From contig JBBSGI010000008.1 in assembly GCA_038254365.1 (NCBI GenBank), forward strand, positions 1 through 64,000: a DNA stretch of 64,000 bases, written 5' to 3'. Below are positions 46,878 to 55,786 of the stretch, one piece after another. Numbering within the stretch: position 1 is the stretch's first letter; the number at the start of each line of letters is the position of its first letter. This DNA is from JAWWPG01 sp038254365. GTDB taxonomy: Bacteria; Actinomycetota; Actinomycetes; Propionibacteriales; Nocardioidaceae. The notes below the pieces were generated by a model that was given only the letters and a program-made list of their open reading frames with translations, was not told the DNA's origin and did no database searches. Made by a program: the position numbers and the translations under genes.

Positions 46878-48123
46878 GCTACGGTTCGACCGGATCGAAC
46901 AGGCGGTGGCGGAGCTGGCGGCGGGCCATGCCGTCGTGGTGCTGGACGACGAGACGCGGGAGAACGAGGGCGACCTGGTCTTCGCGGCCGGTCGGGCAAC
47001 GCCGGAGCTCCTCGCGTTCACCGTCCGCCACAGCAGCGGCCTGGTGTGTGTGCCGATGGAGGGCGACGACCTGGACCGGCTGTCCCTGCCGCAGATGACC
47101 AGAGTCAACAACGAGGCGATGCGGACCGCGTTCACCGTCTCGGTCGACGCGGCGAGCGCGGTGTCGACGGGCATCTCCGCCGCCGACCGGGCGCGGACGA
47201 TCCGCGTACTGGCGGACCCGGCGAGCACCGCCGACGACCTGGTCCGACCGGGGCACGTCTTCCCGTTGCGCTCCTGCGCCGGCGGGGTGCTCAGTCGCCC
47301 CGGCCACACCGAGGCCGCCGTTGACCTGGTGCGGCTCGCCGGTCTCCGGCCGGTCGGGGTGATCGCCGAGCTGGTCGACGATGACGGGACCATGCGCCGC
47401 GGTCGACGGCTCCGGGAGTTCGCCGACGAGCACGGCCTGGTTCTGGTCTCGATCGCCGACCTGGTAGCCCACCGCCGGCAACGGGAGGCGCCGGTCGAGC
47501 GGGTCGCCACCACCAGGCTGCCCACGGCGGCCGGTGACTTCACGGCGATCGGGTACCGCGACATGGTGACCGGCATCGAGCACGTTGCGCTGGTCCACGG
47601 CGATCTGGCCGGAGGGGCCGACGTCCTGGTCCGGCTGCACTCGGAGTGCCTGACCGGCGACGCGCTCGGTTCCCGCCGCTGCGACTGTGGCCAGCAGCTC
47701 CGAGGCGCGATGGAGGCCGTCGTCGCTCGTGGTCGGGGCGTGGTGGTATACCTGCGAGGTCACGAGGGCCGAGGCATCGGTCTGCTGCACAAGCTGCGGG
47801 CCTACACGCTGCAGGACGGGGGACTCGACACGGTGGAGGCTAACCTCGAGCTCGGGCTGCCCGCCGACGCCCGCGACTACGCCGTAGGCGCTTGGGTTCT
47901 CGCGGACCTAGGAGTCCGGTCGGTGAACCTGATGACCAACAACCCCGCCAAGGAGGAGGCGCTCGCCGCCGCTGGCATCGACGTGGCGTCCCGGGTCGCC
48001 GTACCGGTCGAGGTGCACGCCGACAACCGGCGCTACCTCGCCACCAAGCGCGACCGGATGGGACACGCGCTCGCCACGGACCTCGGTGAGGTATACGACG
48101 CCGCCGGGGCAGGAGGGCCATGA
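46870..48123 (+). CDS. ribBA: Bifunctional DHBP synthase / GTP cyclohydrolase II
   Basis: Encodes 417 residues. The N half (DHBP synthase, using ribulose-5-P) has DDETRENEGDLVFAA, TGISAADRARTI and RPGHTEAAVDLVRLAG. The C half (GTP cyclohydrolase II) has VRLHSECLTGDALGSRRCDC, with the zinc Cys, and YLRGHEGRGIGLLHKLRAY. It makes both branches of riboflavin precursor. It overlaps ribH by ATGA. Confidence 0.97.
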   Translation: MPELRFDRIEQAVAELAAGHAVVVLDDETRENEGDLVFAAGRATPELLAFTVRHSSGLVCVPMEGDDLDRLSLPQMTRVNNEAMRTAFTVSVDAASAVSTGISAADRARTIRVLADPASTADDLVRPGHVFPLRSCAGGVLSRPGHTEAAVDLVRLAGLRPVGVIAELVDDDGTMRRGRRLREFADEHGLVLVSIADLVAHRRQREAPVERVATTRLPTAAGDFTAIGYRDMVTGIEHVALVHGDLAGGADVLVRLHSECLTGDALGSRRCDCGQQLRGAMEAVVARGRGVVVYLRGHEGRGIGLLHKLRAYTLQDGGLDTVEANLELGLPADARDYAVGAWVLADLGVRSVNLMTNNPAKEEALAAAGIDVASRVAVPVEVHADNRRYLATKRDRMGHALATDLGEVYDAAGAGGP

Positions 48124-48605
48124 GCGGGTCCGGCCACCCGGTCCTGCGGACCCTCGATGGCAGCGGGATGCGGGTCGCGATCGCAGCGTCCCGCTGGCAC
48201 AGCCAGGTCATGGCCGGCCTGCTCGACGGAGCGCTGCGGGCGCTCGACGACGCCCAGGTCGACTCACCCACGGTGGTGCGCGCCGCGGGCTGTTTCGAGT
48301 TGCCGGTCGTGTGCCAGGCGCTGGCGGGGGCAGGTTTCGACGCCGTGGTGGCCCTCGGGGTCGTCATCCGCGGCGGCACCCCACACTTCGACTACATCTG
48401 CCGGGCCGTCACCGACGGGCTGGCCAGGGTCGCCCTCGAGTCCGGAGTGCCGGTCGGTTTCGGCATCCTCACCTGCGGCGACGAGGCGCAGGCTCTGGAC
48501 CGGGCCGGGTTGGCCGGTTCGCAGGAGGACAAGGGCTTCGAGGCCGCCCACGCCGCACTCGACACTGCACTTACGCTCCGCAGGCTGCCCGCTCGTAATG
48601 GTTGA
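48120..48605 (+). CDS. ribH: 6,7-dimethyl-8-ribityllumazine synthase
   Basis: Encodes 161 residues. It condenses the two precursors into lumazine. VAIAASRWHSQVMAGLLDGA, GCFELPVVCQAL, ALGVVIRGGTPHFDYICRAV (active-site His) and VPVGFGILTCGDEAQAL fit the family; the last motif usually reads LT-x-x-T, Cys here. Its end overlaps the next gene by 8 bases. Confidence 0.96.
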   Translation: MSGSGHPVLRTLDGSGMRVAIAASRWHSQVMAGLLDGALRALDDAQVDSPTVVRAAGCFELPVVCQALAGAGFDAVVALGVVIRGGTPHFDYICRAVTDGLARVALESGVPVGFGILTCGDEAQALDRAGLAGSQEDKGFEAAHAALDTALTLRRLPARNG

Positions 48606-49056
48606 GCCGCGGTCGCTGCCGAAGGTCTACCGCCCGCTCGGGGCGCGTATGGTCTCCGCGGTCTCCGCGGCAGTGCTCACCGCCGTCGTCGTGTTCCTTT
48701 GGCTGATGCTGCCCGGCCGGGTGCAGGACCAGTTCGACTGGTTCCAGCGGGGTACCTTGTTGCTCTTCTTCCTGGTCGTGCTGTTCGTCCTGTACGGCGT
48801 CTTCCGCACCCGGGTCGCGGTGTCGGACCATGGGCTCAGCGTGACGAACGGGTACCGGAGCCACGACTTCGTGTGGGCCCAGGTCGTGGCCATCTCGCTG
48901 AGCCGTCACCGGCCCTGGGCCTCGCTAGACCTGGCCGACGGCAGCACCCGGGCGGTGATGGCGCTGCAGACCGCAGACGGCCCGCGTGCCATCGCGTCCG
49001 CCCAGGAGATCGCCGCGCTGATCTTGCGACGGACGAGGACCGAACGCGACACCTGA
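48598..49056 (+). CDS. PH domain-containing membrane protein
   Basis: Encodes 152 residues from ATG 48598. Two membrane helices (MVSAVSAAVLTAVVVFLWLM and LLLFFLVVLFVLYGVF) precede a bacterial PH-like domain (TRVAVSDHGLSVTNGYRSHD, FVWAQVVAISLSRHRPWASL). Such proteins commonly close actinobacterial rib operons; function is unknown. The open frame extends upstream into ribH without homology. It converges with the DUF1116 gene. Confidence 0.85.
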   Translation: MVEPRSLPKVYRPLGARMVSAVSAAVLTAVVVFLWLMLPGRVQDQFDWFQRGTLLLFFLVVLFVLYGVFRTRVAVSDHGLSVTNGYRSHDFVWAQVVAISLSRHRPWASLDLADGSTRAVMALQTADGPRAIASAQEIAALILRRTRTERDT

Positions 49057-49061
49057 GCCGG

Positions 49062-50456
49062 TCAACCGACGGCGGACGCCAGCGCGCCGAGCGCCCGCCG
49101 GAAGCAGTCCATGGGTGGCGTCACCAGGCCAGCACCGACCTGCCCGGTGCCGGCCAGTCGACCGGCGATCCCGGTGTTGATCTGCGGCAGGGTACCGGTA
49201 CGCACGACCGCCGTCACGTCGATCCCGGTCGGCGCACCGCGGAAGTCGAGCACCGGGATCGCCCACGCCGGGTTCTCACCTACACAGAGGTCGTGCATCC
49301 GGGCCGTGGTGGACAGCGCGTCGGAGACGGTTCCGCCGACGAACCGGACGATCGCGGGCGCCGTCGCCATCGCGAAGCCGCCGATCCCCGCCGTCTCGGT
49401 CACCGCCGAGTCGCCGATGTCGGCGTTCGCGTCGCCCGGTCCGTAGTCACCGAGGTACAGACCTTCGGCGGTCTGCGCGGGCCCGGTGAACCAAGTGTCG
49501 CCGGTCCCGGACACCCGGATCCCGAAATCCGTGCCGTTGCGCGCCATCGTGGTGACCACGCAGGAGCCGGGTACGCCGTGCCCGGCCGCCGTGACCAGCG
49601 CGCAGGCGGGCATCGACAGGTTGAGGAAGAAATGGTCGTTGCCCGCAATGAACCGGGCCACCGCCGCGACGTCGGCCGCCGGCAGAGACGACTCGGCCAG
49701 ATGCGGGAACCACTCCCGGAGCAACATCAAAGTGCCGGACCGGTTGCGGTTATGCCCCTCATCGCCCATCTGCAGCATCTGGGCGATGGTCGCCTTCAGG
49801 TCGAGAGGTCCGGCCGCGCGGACGCCTCGACGCAGCGCCGGCCCCAGGACCTCGGCCATCCAGCCCAGCCGTTCGAGGACGTCGGGTGAGTAGGCGCCGT
49901 ACCGCAGCACCTTGCCCAGTCCCTCGTTGAGCGTGCACCAGGCTTGTCGGCCGCCGACGGCGTCGGTCACCTCGAACACCCACATCGAGGACGACACGAC
50001 CCCCGCCATCGGCCCGACCGCTCCGCGGTGGTGACAGGGCTCCCAGCTGAACGACCCCGCGGCGAACCGGCGTTCGGCGTCCTGTGGCGACCCGGCCACG
50101 CCTTCGAGCATCGCGGCACCCAGCAGGGCCCCCCGGAGTGGACCGGACATCCGGTCCCAGCTGACCGGTGGTCCGGCGTGCAGGAAGTGACCGCGCTCGA
50201 GGCCGAGTGCGTCGGTGGCCGGCCGGACGTCGGTGAGCCGCGGGGATGCGCCGAGCATCTGTCGCAGCGCCTGGTCGTTCGCCGCCGTACGGCGGGGGTC
50301 CAGCATGACCGCCCGGAGGTCGGCCTCGGTTCCGGCGACCGGGGGAGCCCACTCGACCCGGCTGACCTGGACTGCCTGCGACTCCAGGGACTGCGCGAAG
50401 AGCTCGGCTCCGGCGGCCACGACCCGGGCCGCGGAGGTGACGTGCGCGGCGTTCAC
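49062..50456 (-). CDS. DUF1116 protein (AllG/YlbE-like), candidate oxamate carbamoyltransferase subunit
   Basis: Encodes 464 residues from GTG 50456. It matches DUF1116 (E. coli YlbE/YahG): RGALLGAAMLEG, FSWEPCHHRGAVGPMAGVVS, MGDEGHNRNRSGTLMLLREW, FFLNLSMPACALV and VTTMARNGTDFGIRVSG. It is the third gene of a leftward operon with FdrA and a DUF2877 protein, joined by GTGA overlaps. In E. coli the equivalent trio (AllFGH) is assigned to oxamate carbamoyl transfer in allantoin breakdown. Here the neighbours point to N-heterocycle catabolism; the exact substrate is inferred. Confidence 0.85.
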   Translation of the reverse strand: MNAAHVTSAARVVAAGAELFAQSLESQAVQVSRVEWAPPVAGTEADLRAVMLDPRRTAANDQALRQMLGASPRLTDVRPATDALGLERGHFLHAGPPVSWDRMSGPLRGALLGAAMLEGVAGSPQDAERRFAAGSFSWEPCHHRGAVGPMAGVVSSSMWVFEVTDAVGGRQAWCTLNEGLGKVLRYGAYSPDVLERLGWMAEVLGPALRRGVRAAGPLDLKATIAQMLQMGDEGHNRNRSGTLMLLREWFPHLAESSLPAADVAAVARFIAGNDHFFLNLSMPACALVTAAGHGVPGSCVVTTMARNGTDFGIRVSGTGDTWFTGPAQTAEGLYLGDYGPGDANADIGDSAVTETAGIGGFAMATAPAIVRFVGGTVSDALSTTARMHDLCVGENPAWAIPVLDFRGAPTGIDVTAVVRTGTLPQINTGIAGRLAGTGQVGAGLVTPPMDCFRRALGALASAVG

Positions 50457-51916
50457 GGGGCCACCGCCAAGACCAGGCCGGCCGCCTCCCGGGCGGCCGC
50501 GGCGTTGGACGCGTGGACGATCGCGCCGGCGTCCCGGAGCCGCCGCGCCGTCGTGGCCAGGTCCTGCGGGTCGTCACGGGTGCCGATGAGGGAAACCACG
50601 ACCGGCTTACCGGCTCCGTCGATGAGCTCGGCCAGGTCCGCCGCGGGATCGGGGTGGGCGCCCAGGCCGAGGACCACGTCGAGCAGGACGGCGGCGCAGC
50701 CCGGGTCGGTGAGCTCGGCGGTCAGCCGGTCGAGGCGCAGGCTCGGGTCGATCATCGGGTGTGGTCGCCCGGCGGTCAGCCGGTCGTCGCCGAAGTCGAC
50801 GAAGACGTGGCCGTCTGCGCAGAGGCCGGCGCCAAGTGCCGGCTGGTCGGCCAGCGCGATGTTGGAGTGCACGGTATGGAGCAGCGGTGCCACGACGAGC
50901 ATCGCCTCCGTGCACAGCGTCCCCCCGCAGAACAGCCCGCGGAGGTGACCCGGACTCCCCACGGGAGCCGGCGGGCCCCAGCGCCGCGGCGTCACCCACG
51001 TCCGACCCAGGCGGGTGCAGACGTCGACCGCGGTGCTCGTCAGGTCCAGAAGGCCGGCGCCCAGATACCCGAGGACTACCGGGGTGCCCATGCCACCGAC
51101 GTGCTTCGCGACGGCCTCGGCCACGGCAGCGGAGGGTGGCTTCGACACCAGCACCACCAACTCGACCTCGGGGGCAGCGTCCAGCCGGTCGAGCGCCTCC
51201 AGCGTCGACCGGGCGGCGACTCGCTCGTCGAGATCTCGCCCCCCGACCCCGAGGCAGTGCCGGACCCCGATGTCGCAGGCGTCCAGCAGGGCCATCATGT
51301 GCTGGGCGCCGGTGCCGGAAGCGGCCACCAGCCCGACCGGCCCCGGTCGTACCACGTTGGCGAAGCCGAGACCGACGCCGTCGACTACCGCAGTGCCGCA
51401 GTCGGGCCCCATCACGAGGAGACCGGCGGCCTCGGCCATGGTCTTGAGCGCGACCTCGTCGTCGACCGACACGTTGTCGCTGAAGATCATCACGTCGAGG
51501 CCATGCGCAAGAGCGTCGGCCGCGTCGACGGCCGCCACTCGCCCGGGGGTGCTGACCAGGGCCAGGGTCGCGTCGGGGCTGCGGCGGACCGCGGCCCCGA
51601 TGGTCGTCGGCGGAGGATCGCGGGTGGCTCCCGACGCGGCTGTTCCGGGTCGGCTCTGCAAGGCCGCGTCGAGCACGTCCCGAGCCGCCTGCGCGGCGTC
51701 GTCGTCGCGCGCCTCGATCGCCACCAGCAGGTCGTTGGGCCCCGGGGCGCCGGGGATCTCGAAGCCCAGGTCGCGCGCCAGGTCCAGGTTGAGCCCGGTA
51801 GCCATCGCGACCAGGGCCCGGGTGACACCGGCCCCGCCGGTGATGTCGCGGCTTAGGGCCAGCAGACTCACCGAGTCCCGGTATGCCCCGGGCCGCACCT
51901 CCACCAGGCGGGTCAC
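50453..51916 (-). CDS. fdrA: FdrA-like protein (AllF), acyl-CoA synthetase-type fold
   Basis: Encodes 487 residues from GTG 51916 (MTRLVEVRPGAYRDSVSLLA). The succinyl-CoA-synthetase-like Rossmann parts are visible: VMIFSDNVSVDDEVALKTMA, VMGPDCGTAVVDGVGLGFAN, GLVAASGTGAQHMMALLD and CLGVGGRDLDE. A second domain has FVDFGDDRLTAGRPHPMIDP and VVLLDVVLGLGAHPDPAADL. FdrA is the core of the FdrA/DUF1116/DUF2877 complex. Its GTG overlaps the DUF2877 stop and its own stop overlaps the DUF1116 start. No carbamate kinase gene accompanies it in this window. Confidence 0.88.
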   Translation of the reverse strand: MTRLVEVRPGAYRDSVSLLALSRDITGGAGVTRALVAMATGLNLDLARDLGFEIPGAPGPNDLLVAIEARDDDAAQAARDVLDAALQSRPGTAASGATRDPPPTTIGAAVRRSPDATLALVSTPGRVAAVDAADALAHGLDVMIFSDNVSVDDEVALKTMAEAAGLLVMGPDCGTAVVDGVGLGFANVVRPGPVGLVAASGTGAQHMMALLDACDIGVRHCLGVGGRDLDERVAARSTLEALDRLDAAPEVELVVLVSKPPSAAVAEAVAKHVGGMGTPVVLGYLGAGLLDLTSTAVDVCTRLGRTWVTPRRWGPPAPVGSPGHLRGLFCGGTLCTEAMLVVAPLLHTVHSNIALADQPALGAGLCADGHVFVDFGDDRLTAGRPHPMIDPSLRLDRLTAELTDPGCAAVLLDVVLGLGAHPDPAADLAELIDGAGKPVVVSLIGTRDDPQDLATTARRLRDAGAIVHASNAAAAREAAGLVLAVAP

Positions 51917-52620
51917 GCGGCGACTGCCAGGGCTGGCGTCTCGAGGACCGCCGCGAGGCCGACGACGAGACCCCGTCCGGATGAATGACCGACCGCGAGC
52001 AGGCGCTGAAGCGCGGCACTCACCGGCCGGCCGGCCGCCAAAGCGGTCAGGACGGCGGCGACCTCGGGAATGCACCAGCCGTCGGCCGCGCACCGCAGCA
52101 GGGTGGCCGAGGCGGCTGTCGTCCTGGCCTCGAGGTCGGTGCCGGTGATCGCCTCGGCCAGCCACCGGGACCGCTCGTCGCCAGCCGCGATCAGCCCCAG
52201 CATGAGGCCGCAGAGGATGTCGTCGCCGTACGGCGTGAGACCCTCGCCGCTGCCCAGCTGGTGCCGCCAGCCCGCGATGAGCCGGGCGGCGCGACCCGAT
52301 GCTGCGGCGTGGGTTCGCCCGGCCCCAAGGACCACCCGGGCGGGGGTGAACCAGCGCCGCACCACCACCGGCCTGTCGTCGTACCATAGGCAGCCTGCGC
52401 CGATGCCCACCTCGGGACAGTCCGACGGCAGGTCAGGCACCAGCAGGGACGGCGGGAGCAGGACCGCCCGGGGGGTCACCAGGGCCACCGTCGAGTGGTG
52501 CCCGGGTCGGCTGAGCAGCCAGGCTTCCCGGCCACGGTGCACCAGCGTCAGCGCGGTTCGCGGGCCGCGCAACGCCTCCGCACACAAGACGCTGGCCGCC
52601 AGGCTGCCGGACGATGTCAC
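51913..52620 (-). CDS. DUF2877 protein (AllH/YlbF-like)
   Basis: Encodes 235 residues from GTG 52620; the longer frame from 52674 has no ribosome site and would run through the upstream palindrome. The hallmark LGSGEGLTPYGDDILCGLML is present, as is GHSSGRGLVVGLAAVL near the end. It is the first gene of the leftward trio. The partner E. coli proteins are YlbF/YahE. In this complex it is thought to act with FdrA and DUF1116 in carbamoyl transfer; the role here is by homology. Confidence 0.85.
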   Translation of the reverse strand: MTSSGSLAASVLCAEALRGPRTALTLVHRGREAWLLSRPGHHSTVALVTPRAVLLPPSLLVPDLPSDCPEVGIGAGCLWYDDRPVVVRRWFTPARVVLGAGRTHAAASGRAARLIAGWRHQLGSGEGLTPYGDDILCGLMLGLIAAGDERSRWLAEAITGTDLEARTTAASATLLRCAADGWCIPEVAAVLTALAAGRPVSAALQRLLAVGHSSGRGLVVGLAAVLETPALAVAA

Positions 52621-52664
52621 CTGACCTCCTCGGCTGGGTCGGCGGGACGGTGGATAGATGGAGG

Positions 52665-52678
52665 ATAGTGCCAACTAT
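52665..52678. promoter_or_regulatory. 14-bp palindrome between divergent operons, candidate operator
   Basis: ATAGTGCCAACTAT has perfect ATAGT/ACTAT arms around GCCA and is AT-rich in a GC-rich spacer. It lies 45 bases upstream of the DUF2877 start and 177 bases before the permease ATG. The size and symmetry suit a GntR- or IclR-type regulator; no regulator gene is in the window. The rest of the 234-base spacer shows nothing else I can assign. Confidence 0.5.
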
Positions 52679-52854
52679 TCGGCCGGCTCCGGCTCGACCT
52701 GGCGCTGGCGCTGCGCGTCCTGGCGAGCAGACCCGCTGGGCGGCGGCGCGCCGCAGGCGCGAACCGGGCTGCGAAGGGCATCCTGATCCCAGGTGACGTC
52801 CGTCACGGGACGGGTGGGGGGTCGTCACGCGGGTCGGCGAGGCGGGAGACGGCA

Positions 52855-54312
52855 ATGGCGATGACATGGAAGGTCGTGTACGGCGGCAGGACCCCGCCGC
52901 CCGGGAAGGCGGTGGCCCCCGACGAGCGGCTGTCCTGGGGTCGGACGGTCGGGCTGGGGGCCCAGCACGTGGTCGCGATGTTCGGTGCCACCTTCGTGTT
53001 CCCGTTGATCATGGGGCTCAACCCCCAGCTGGCGATCATGATGAGCGGTATCGCGACGATCTGCTTCCTGCTGATCGTGCAAGGGAAGGTGCCGAGCTAC
53101 CTGGGCACCAGCGCATCCTTCGTCGGCGGGGTGGTCGCGATCCGCGGTCAGGGCGGTGACTCCTCCGACGTGACCGGCGCGATCCTGATCGCCGGCCTAG
53201 TGCTGCTGCTGGTCGGCGTGCTGATCCACTTCGCCGGGTCCCACGTACTGCACGCCGTTCTTCCCCCCGCGGTGACCGGAGCGGTCGTCATGCTGATCGG
53301 GTTCAACCTGGCACCGGTGGTGGCCAACATCTACTGGCCCCAGGACCAGTGGGTGGCCCTGGCGACGATGGCGTTCGTCATCTTGGTCGCGGTCGGGGTT
53401 CGCGGTTTCCTCGGCCGGATCGCGATCTTCCTCGGGCTGACCTTCGGCTACCTCTTGTCGTGGTTCAACGACCATGTGTTCGGCCAGATCACCTCGTTCG
53501 ACCCAGCGGCGAACAAGGTCACCACCCACGACCGGGTCAGCTGGGCGGGCGTCAAGGCGGCCGACTGGATCGGCTTCCCGCCGCACACCGACACCACGCC
53601 CGGCGGCGTGGTGGGGTGGCACTTCCCGAGCTTCTCGGTCACGTTCACCCTGCTCGTGCTGCCCGCGGTGATCGCGCTGATCGCGGAGAACACCGGGCAT
53701 GTGAAGGCGGTCGCGGAGATGACCGACCGCGACCTCAACCCGGTCATGGGTCGGGCCATCGCCGCCGACGGGTTCGGCACGGCGCTGGCAAGCACGTTCG
53801 GCGGCTCGCCGACGACGACGTACGCCGAGAACATCGGAGTGATGGCGGCCACCCGGGTCTATTCCACGGCGGCCTACTACGTCGCCGCTCTGGTCGCGAT
53901 TGTGTTCGGCTTGAGCCCGAAATTCGGCGCGCTCGTCGCGTCGACGCCGGGCGGCGTGCTCGGCGGCATCACCGTGGTGCTCTACGGCATGATCGGCCTG
54001 CTCGGTGCGAAGATCTGGAAGGAGAACGACGTCGACTTCGGCAATCCGATCAACCTGGTGCCGCTGGCGGCCGGGATCGTCATCGCGATCGGCAACACCA
54101 CCCTCAAGGTCACCGACAACTTCGAGCTCACCGGCATCGCGCTCGGCACCATCGTGGTGCTGGTCTTCTACCATCTGTGCCGCACCATCGCGCCCTCTCA
54201 TCTTCGCGAGGGCACCATGCTTGCGGTGGGGCAGCAGGGGATGTACGAGGTCGACGACGACCAACCCGGAGCCCATCGCGACCAACCCGGAGCCCATCGC
54301 GACCAGACCTGA
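52855..54312 (+). CDS. NCS2 family nucleobase permease, UraA-type
   Basis: Encodes 485 residues with about 14 membrane helices. It starts MAMTWKVVYGGRTPPPGKAV. The NCS2 signature reads FGGSPTTTYAENIGVMAATR, which resembles UraA (uracil) rather than the QN-type xanthine/urate carriers, so uracil or a similar pyrimidine is the better guess. Transport would be proton-driven. The C-terminal tail carries two identical 21-base repeats (DQPGAHR-DQPGAHR). It begins the rightward operon with the Mo hydroxylase, 18 bases before the FAD subunit. Confidence 0.88.
   Translation: MAMTWKVVYGGRTPPPGKAVAPDERLSWGRTVGLGAQHVVAMFGATFVFPLIMGLNPQLAIMMSGIATICFLLIVQGKVPSYLGTSASFVGGVVAIRGQGGDSSDVTGAILIAGLVLLLVGVLIHFAGSHVLHAVLPPAVTGAVVMLIGFNLAPVVANIYWPQDQWVALATMAFVILVAVGVRGFLGRIAIFLGLTFGYLLSWFNDHVFGQITSFDPAANKVTTHDRVSWAGVKAADWIGFPPHTDTTPGGVVGWHFPSFSVTFTLLVLPAVIALIAENTGHVKAVAEMTDRDLNPVMGRAIAADGFGTALASTFGGSPTTTYAENIGVMAATRVYSTAAYYVAALVAIVFGLSPKFGALVASTPGGVLGGITVVLYGMIGLLGAKIWKENDVDFGNPINLVPLAAGIVIAIGNTTLKVTDNFELTGIALGTIVVLVFYHLCRTIAPSHLREGTMLAVGQQGMYEVDDDQPGAHRDQPGAHRDQT
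54259..54300 (+). repeat. Two tandem 21-bp units in the permease C-terminal tail
   Basis: Two identical 21-base units (54259-54279, 54280-54300), starting GACCAACCCGGAGCCC, encode DQPGAHR twice just before the stop, with the first bases of a third copy. An in-frame slippage duplication in a non-membrane tail. Confidence 0.9.
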
Positions 54313-54330
54313 ACCGGAGGCGGCTCACCG

Positions 54331-55221
54331 GTGAAACCAGCACCCTTCGACTACCACCGGGCGAGCAGCGCCGAGGAAGCCGCCGTGCTGCTCGCCCAGA
54401 CCGGCGGCAAGGTGCTCGCGGGGGGCCAGAGCCTGGTCCCGTTGATGTCGATGCGGCTGGCCTCGCCCCCTGCGCTGGTCGACATCAACGCGGTCCCCGG
54501 CCTGGACCTGATCGCATTGGACGAGACCGCGGTGCGCATCGGGGCCACGGTTCGCCATCGGTCCCTCGAGCTGCACGACCGGGTGCACGCGGCGAACCCG
54601 CTACTGCGCCAGGCCCTCTGCCAGGTTGCCCATCCGACGATCCGCAACCGGGGTACGACGGTCGGTAGCCTGGTCCACGCGGACCCGGCCGCGGAGATGC
54701 CGGCCGTGCTCGCGTTGCTGGCCGGTGAGGTGGCCGTGGTCGGCCCCGGAGGCAGTCGCCGCAGCATCCCCGCGACCGAGCTCTTCACCGGTCCGTTGGA
54801 GACGGCGCTGCGGCCCGACGAGGTCGCCGTCAGCGCGGCCTTCCCCCATCCGCCGCCAGGGAGCGGAACCAGCTGGGTCGAGCTGTCCCGACGCAAGGGT
54901 GACTACGCTCTTGTCGGGGTCGGGGCCGTGATAACCCTCGACCCGCAGGGTCTCTTGCGGTCGGCCCGCCTTGCCCTGGTCAGCGTTGCCGCTACGCCGC
55001 TGGTCGTCGACGTGTCCAACGCGGCCGGGCCGACGCCGTACAGCGACGTGGACTGGACCTCCGGCGTCGAGCAGGTCGACGCCGCGATCGACCCCGAGCA
55101 GGACATCCATGCCAGCGCGGAGTACCGACGACGGCTGGCCCGGGTGCTCGCGCACCGGGCGCTGGACCAGGCTCTGCGTGCCGCGTCCACGAGCTCCCAC
55201 GGAGTGCCGGCCGATGGCTGA
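54331..55221 (+). CDS. Molybdenum hydroxylase FAD-binding subunit (CoxM/XdhB-like)
   Basis: Encodes 296 residues from a GTG start. FAD-binding PCMH-type subunit: FDYHRASSAEEAAVLLAQTG, AGGQSLVPLMSMRLASP, and TIRNRGTTVGSLVHADPAAE around the FAD loop, then the CO-dehydrogenase flavoprotein C-terminal region. It passes electrons from the Fe-S subunit to an acceptor. It overlaps the [2Fe-2S] gene by 8 bases. Confidence 0.93.
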   Translation: MKPAPFDYHRASSAEEAAVLLAQTGGKVLAGGQSLVPLMSMRLASPPALVDINAVPGLDLIALDETAVRIGATVRHRSLELHDRVHAANPLLRQALCQVAHPTIRNRGTTVGSLVHADPAAEMPAVLALLAGEVAVVGPGGSRRSIPATELFTGPLETALRPDEVAVSAAFPHPPPGSGTSWVELSRRKGDYALVGVGAVITLDPQGLLRSARLALVSVAATPLVVDVSNAAGPTPYSDVDWTSGVEQVDAAIDPEQDIHASAEYRRRLARVLAHRALDQALRAASTSSHGVPADG

Positions 55222-55786
55222 CATCGGAGGTGAACGCGGGCACGAGATCACGCTGGTCGTCAACGGCGTGCCGCACCGGCTGACCGTGCCGGCCCGGCGA
55301 CTGCTCTCCGACGCGCTGCGGCACGACCTGCGGCTCACCGGCACGCACGTGGGCTGCGAACACGGCGTGTGCGGAGCCTGCACGGTGCTGGTCGACGGTC
55401 TGCCCACGCGGTCCTGCCTCGTGTTCGCGGTCTCGCTGGACGGCGCGCGGGTGACGACGGTCGAGGGATGCACCCGACCGGGCGGCCAGCTCGGCGCCGT
55501 ACAGCAGGCTTTCCACGATTGCCATGCCCTCCAGTGCGGGTTCTGCACACCGGGCTTCATCACCACGATCACGGCGTTCCTCGAGACGGACCCCGATCCC
55601 ACCGAGGCGGAGGCCCGGGATGCCATCGGCGGCAACCTGTGCCGTTGCACCGGCTACCAGAACATCGTGGCGGCGGTACTGCGTGCTGCCGAGATCCGCC
55701 GCGAGTCCCCCCGCGAACTGCGGGAAACTGGCTCGGTTGACGCGGCCGAAGTCGACCACTTTCCCGCAGTTCCGGGGGAGCGGTGA
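55214..55786 (+). CDS. Molybdenum hydroxylase [2Fe-2S] subunit (CoxS/XdhC-like)
   Basis: Encodes 190 residues from ATG 55214. The plant-type cluster motif CEHGVCGACTVLVDG...C and the helical-domain cluster motif CGFCTPGF ... NLCRCTGYQNIV are complete, so both [2Fe-2S] centres should form. The tail after the second cluster is somewhat long (about 35 residues). Its stop overlaps the large-subunit GTG. Confidence 0.95.
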   Translation: MADIGGERGHEITLVVNGVPHRLTVPARRLLSDALRHDLRLTGTHVGCEHGVCGACTVLVDGLPTRSCLVFAVSLDGARVTTVEGCTRPGGQLGAVQQAFHDCHALQCGFCTPGFITTITAFLETDPDPTEAEARDAIGGNLCRCTGYQNIVAAVLRAAEIRRESPRELRETGSVDAAEVDHFPAVPGER

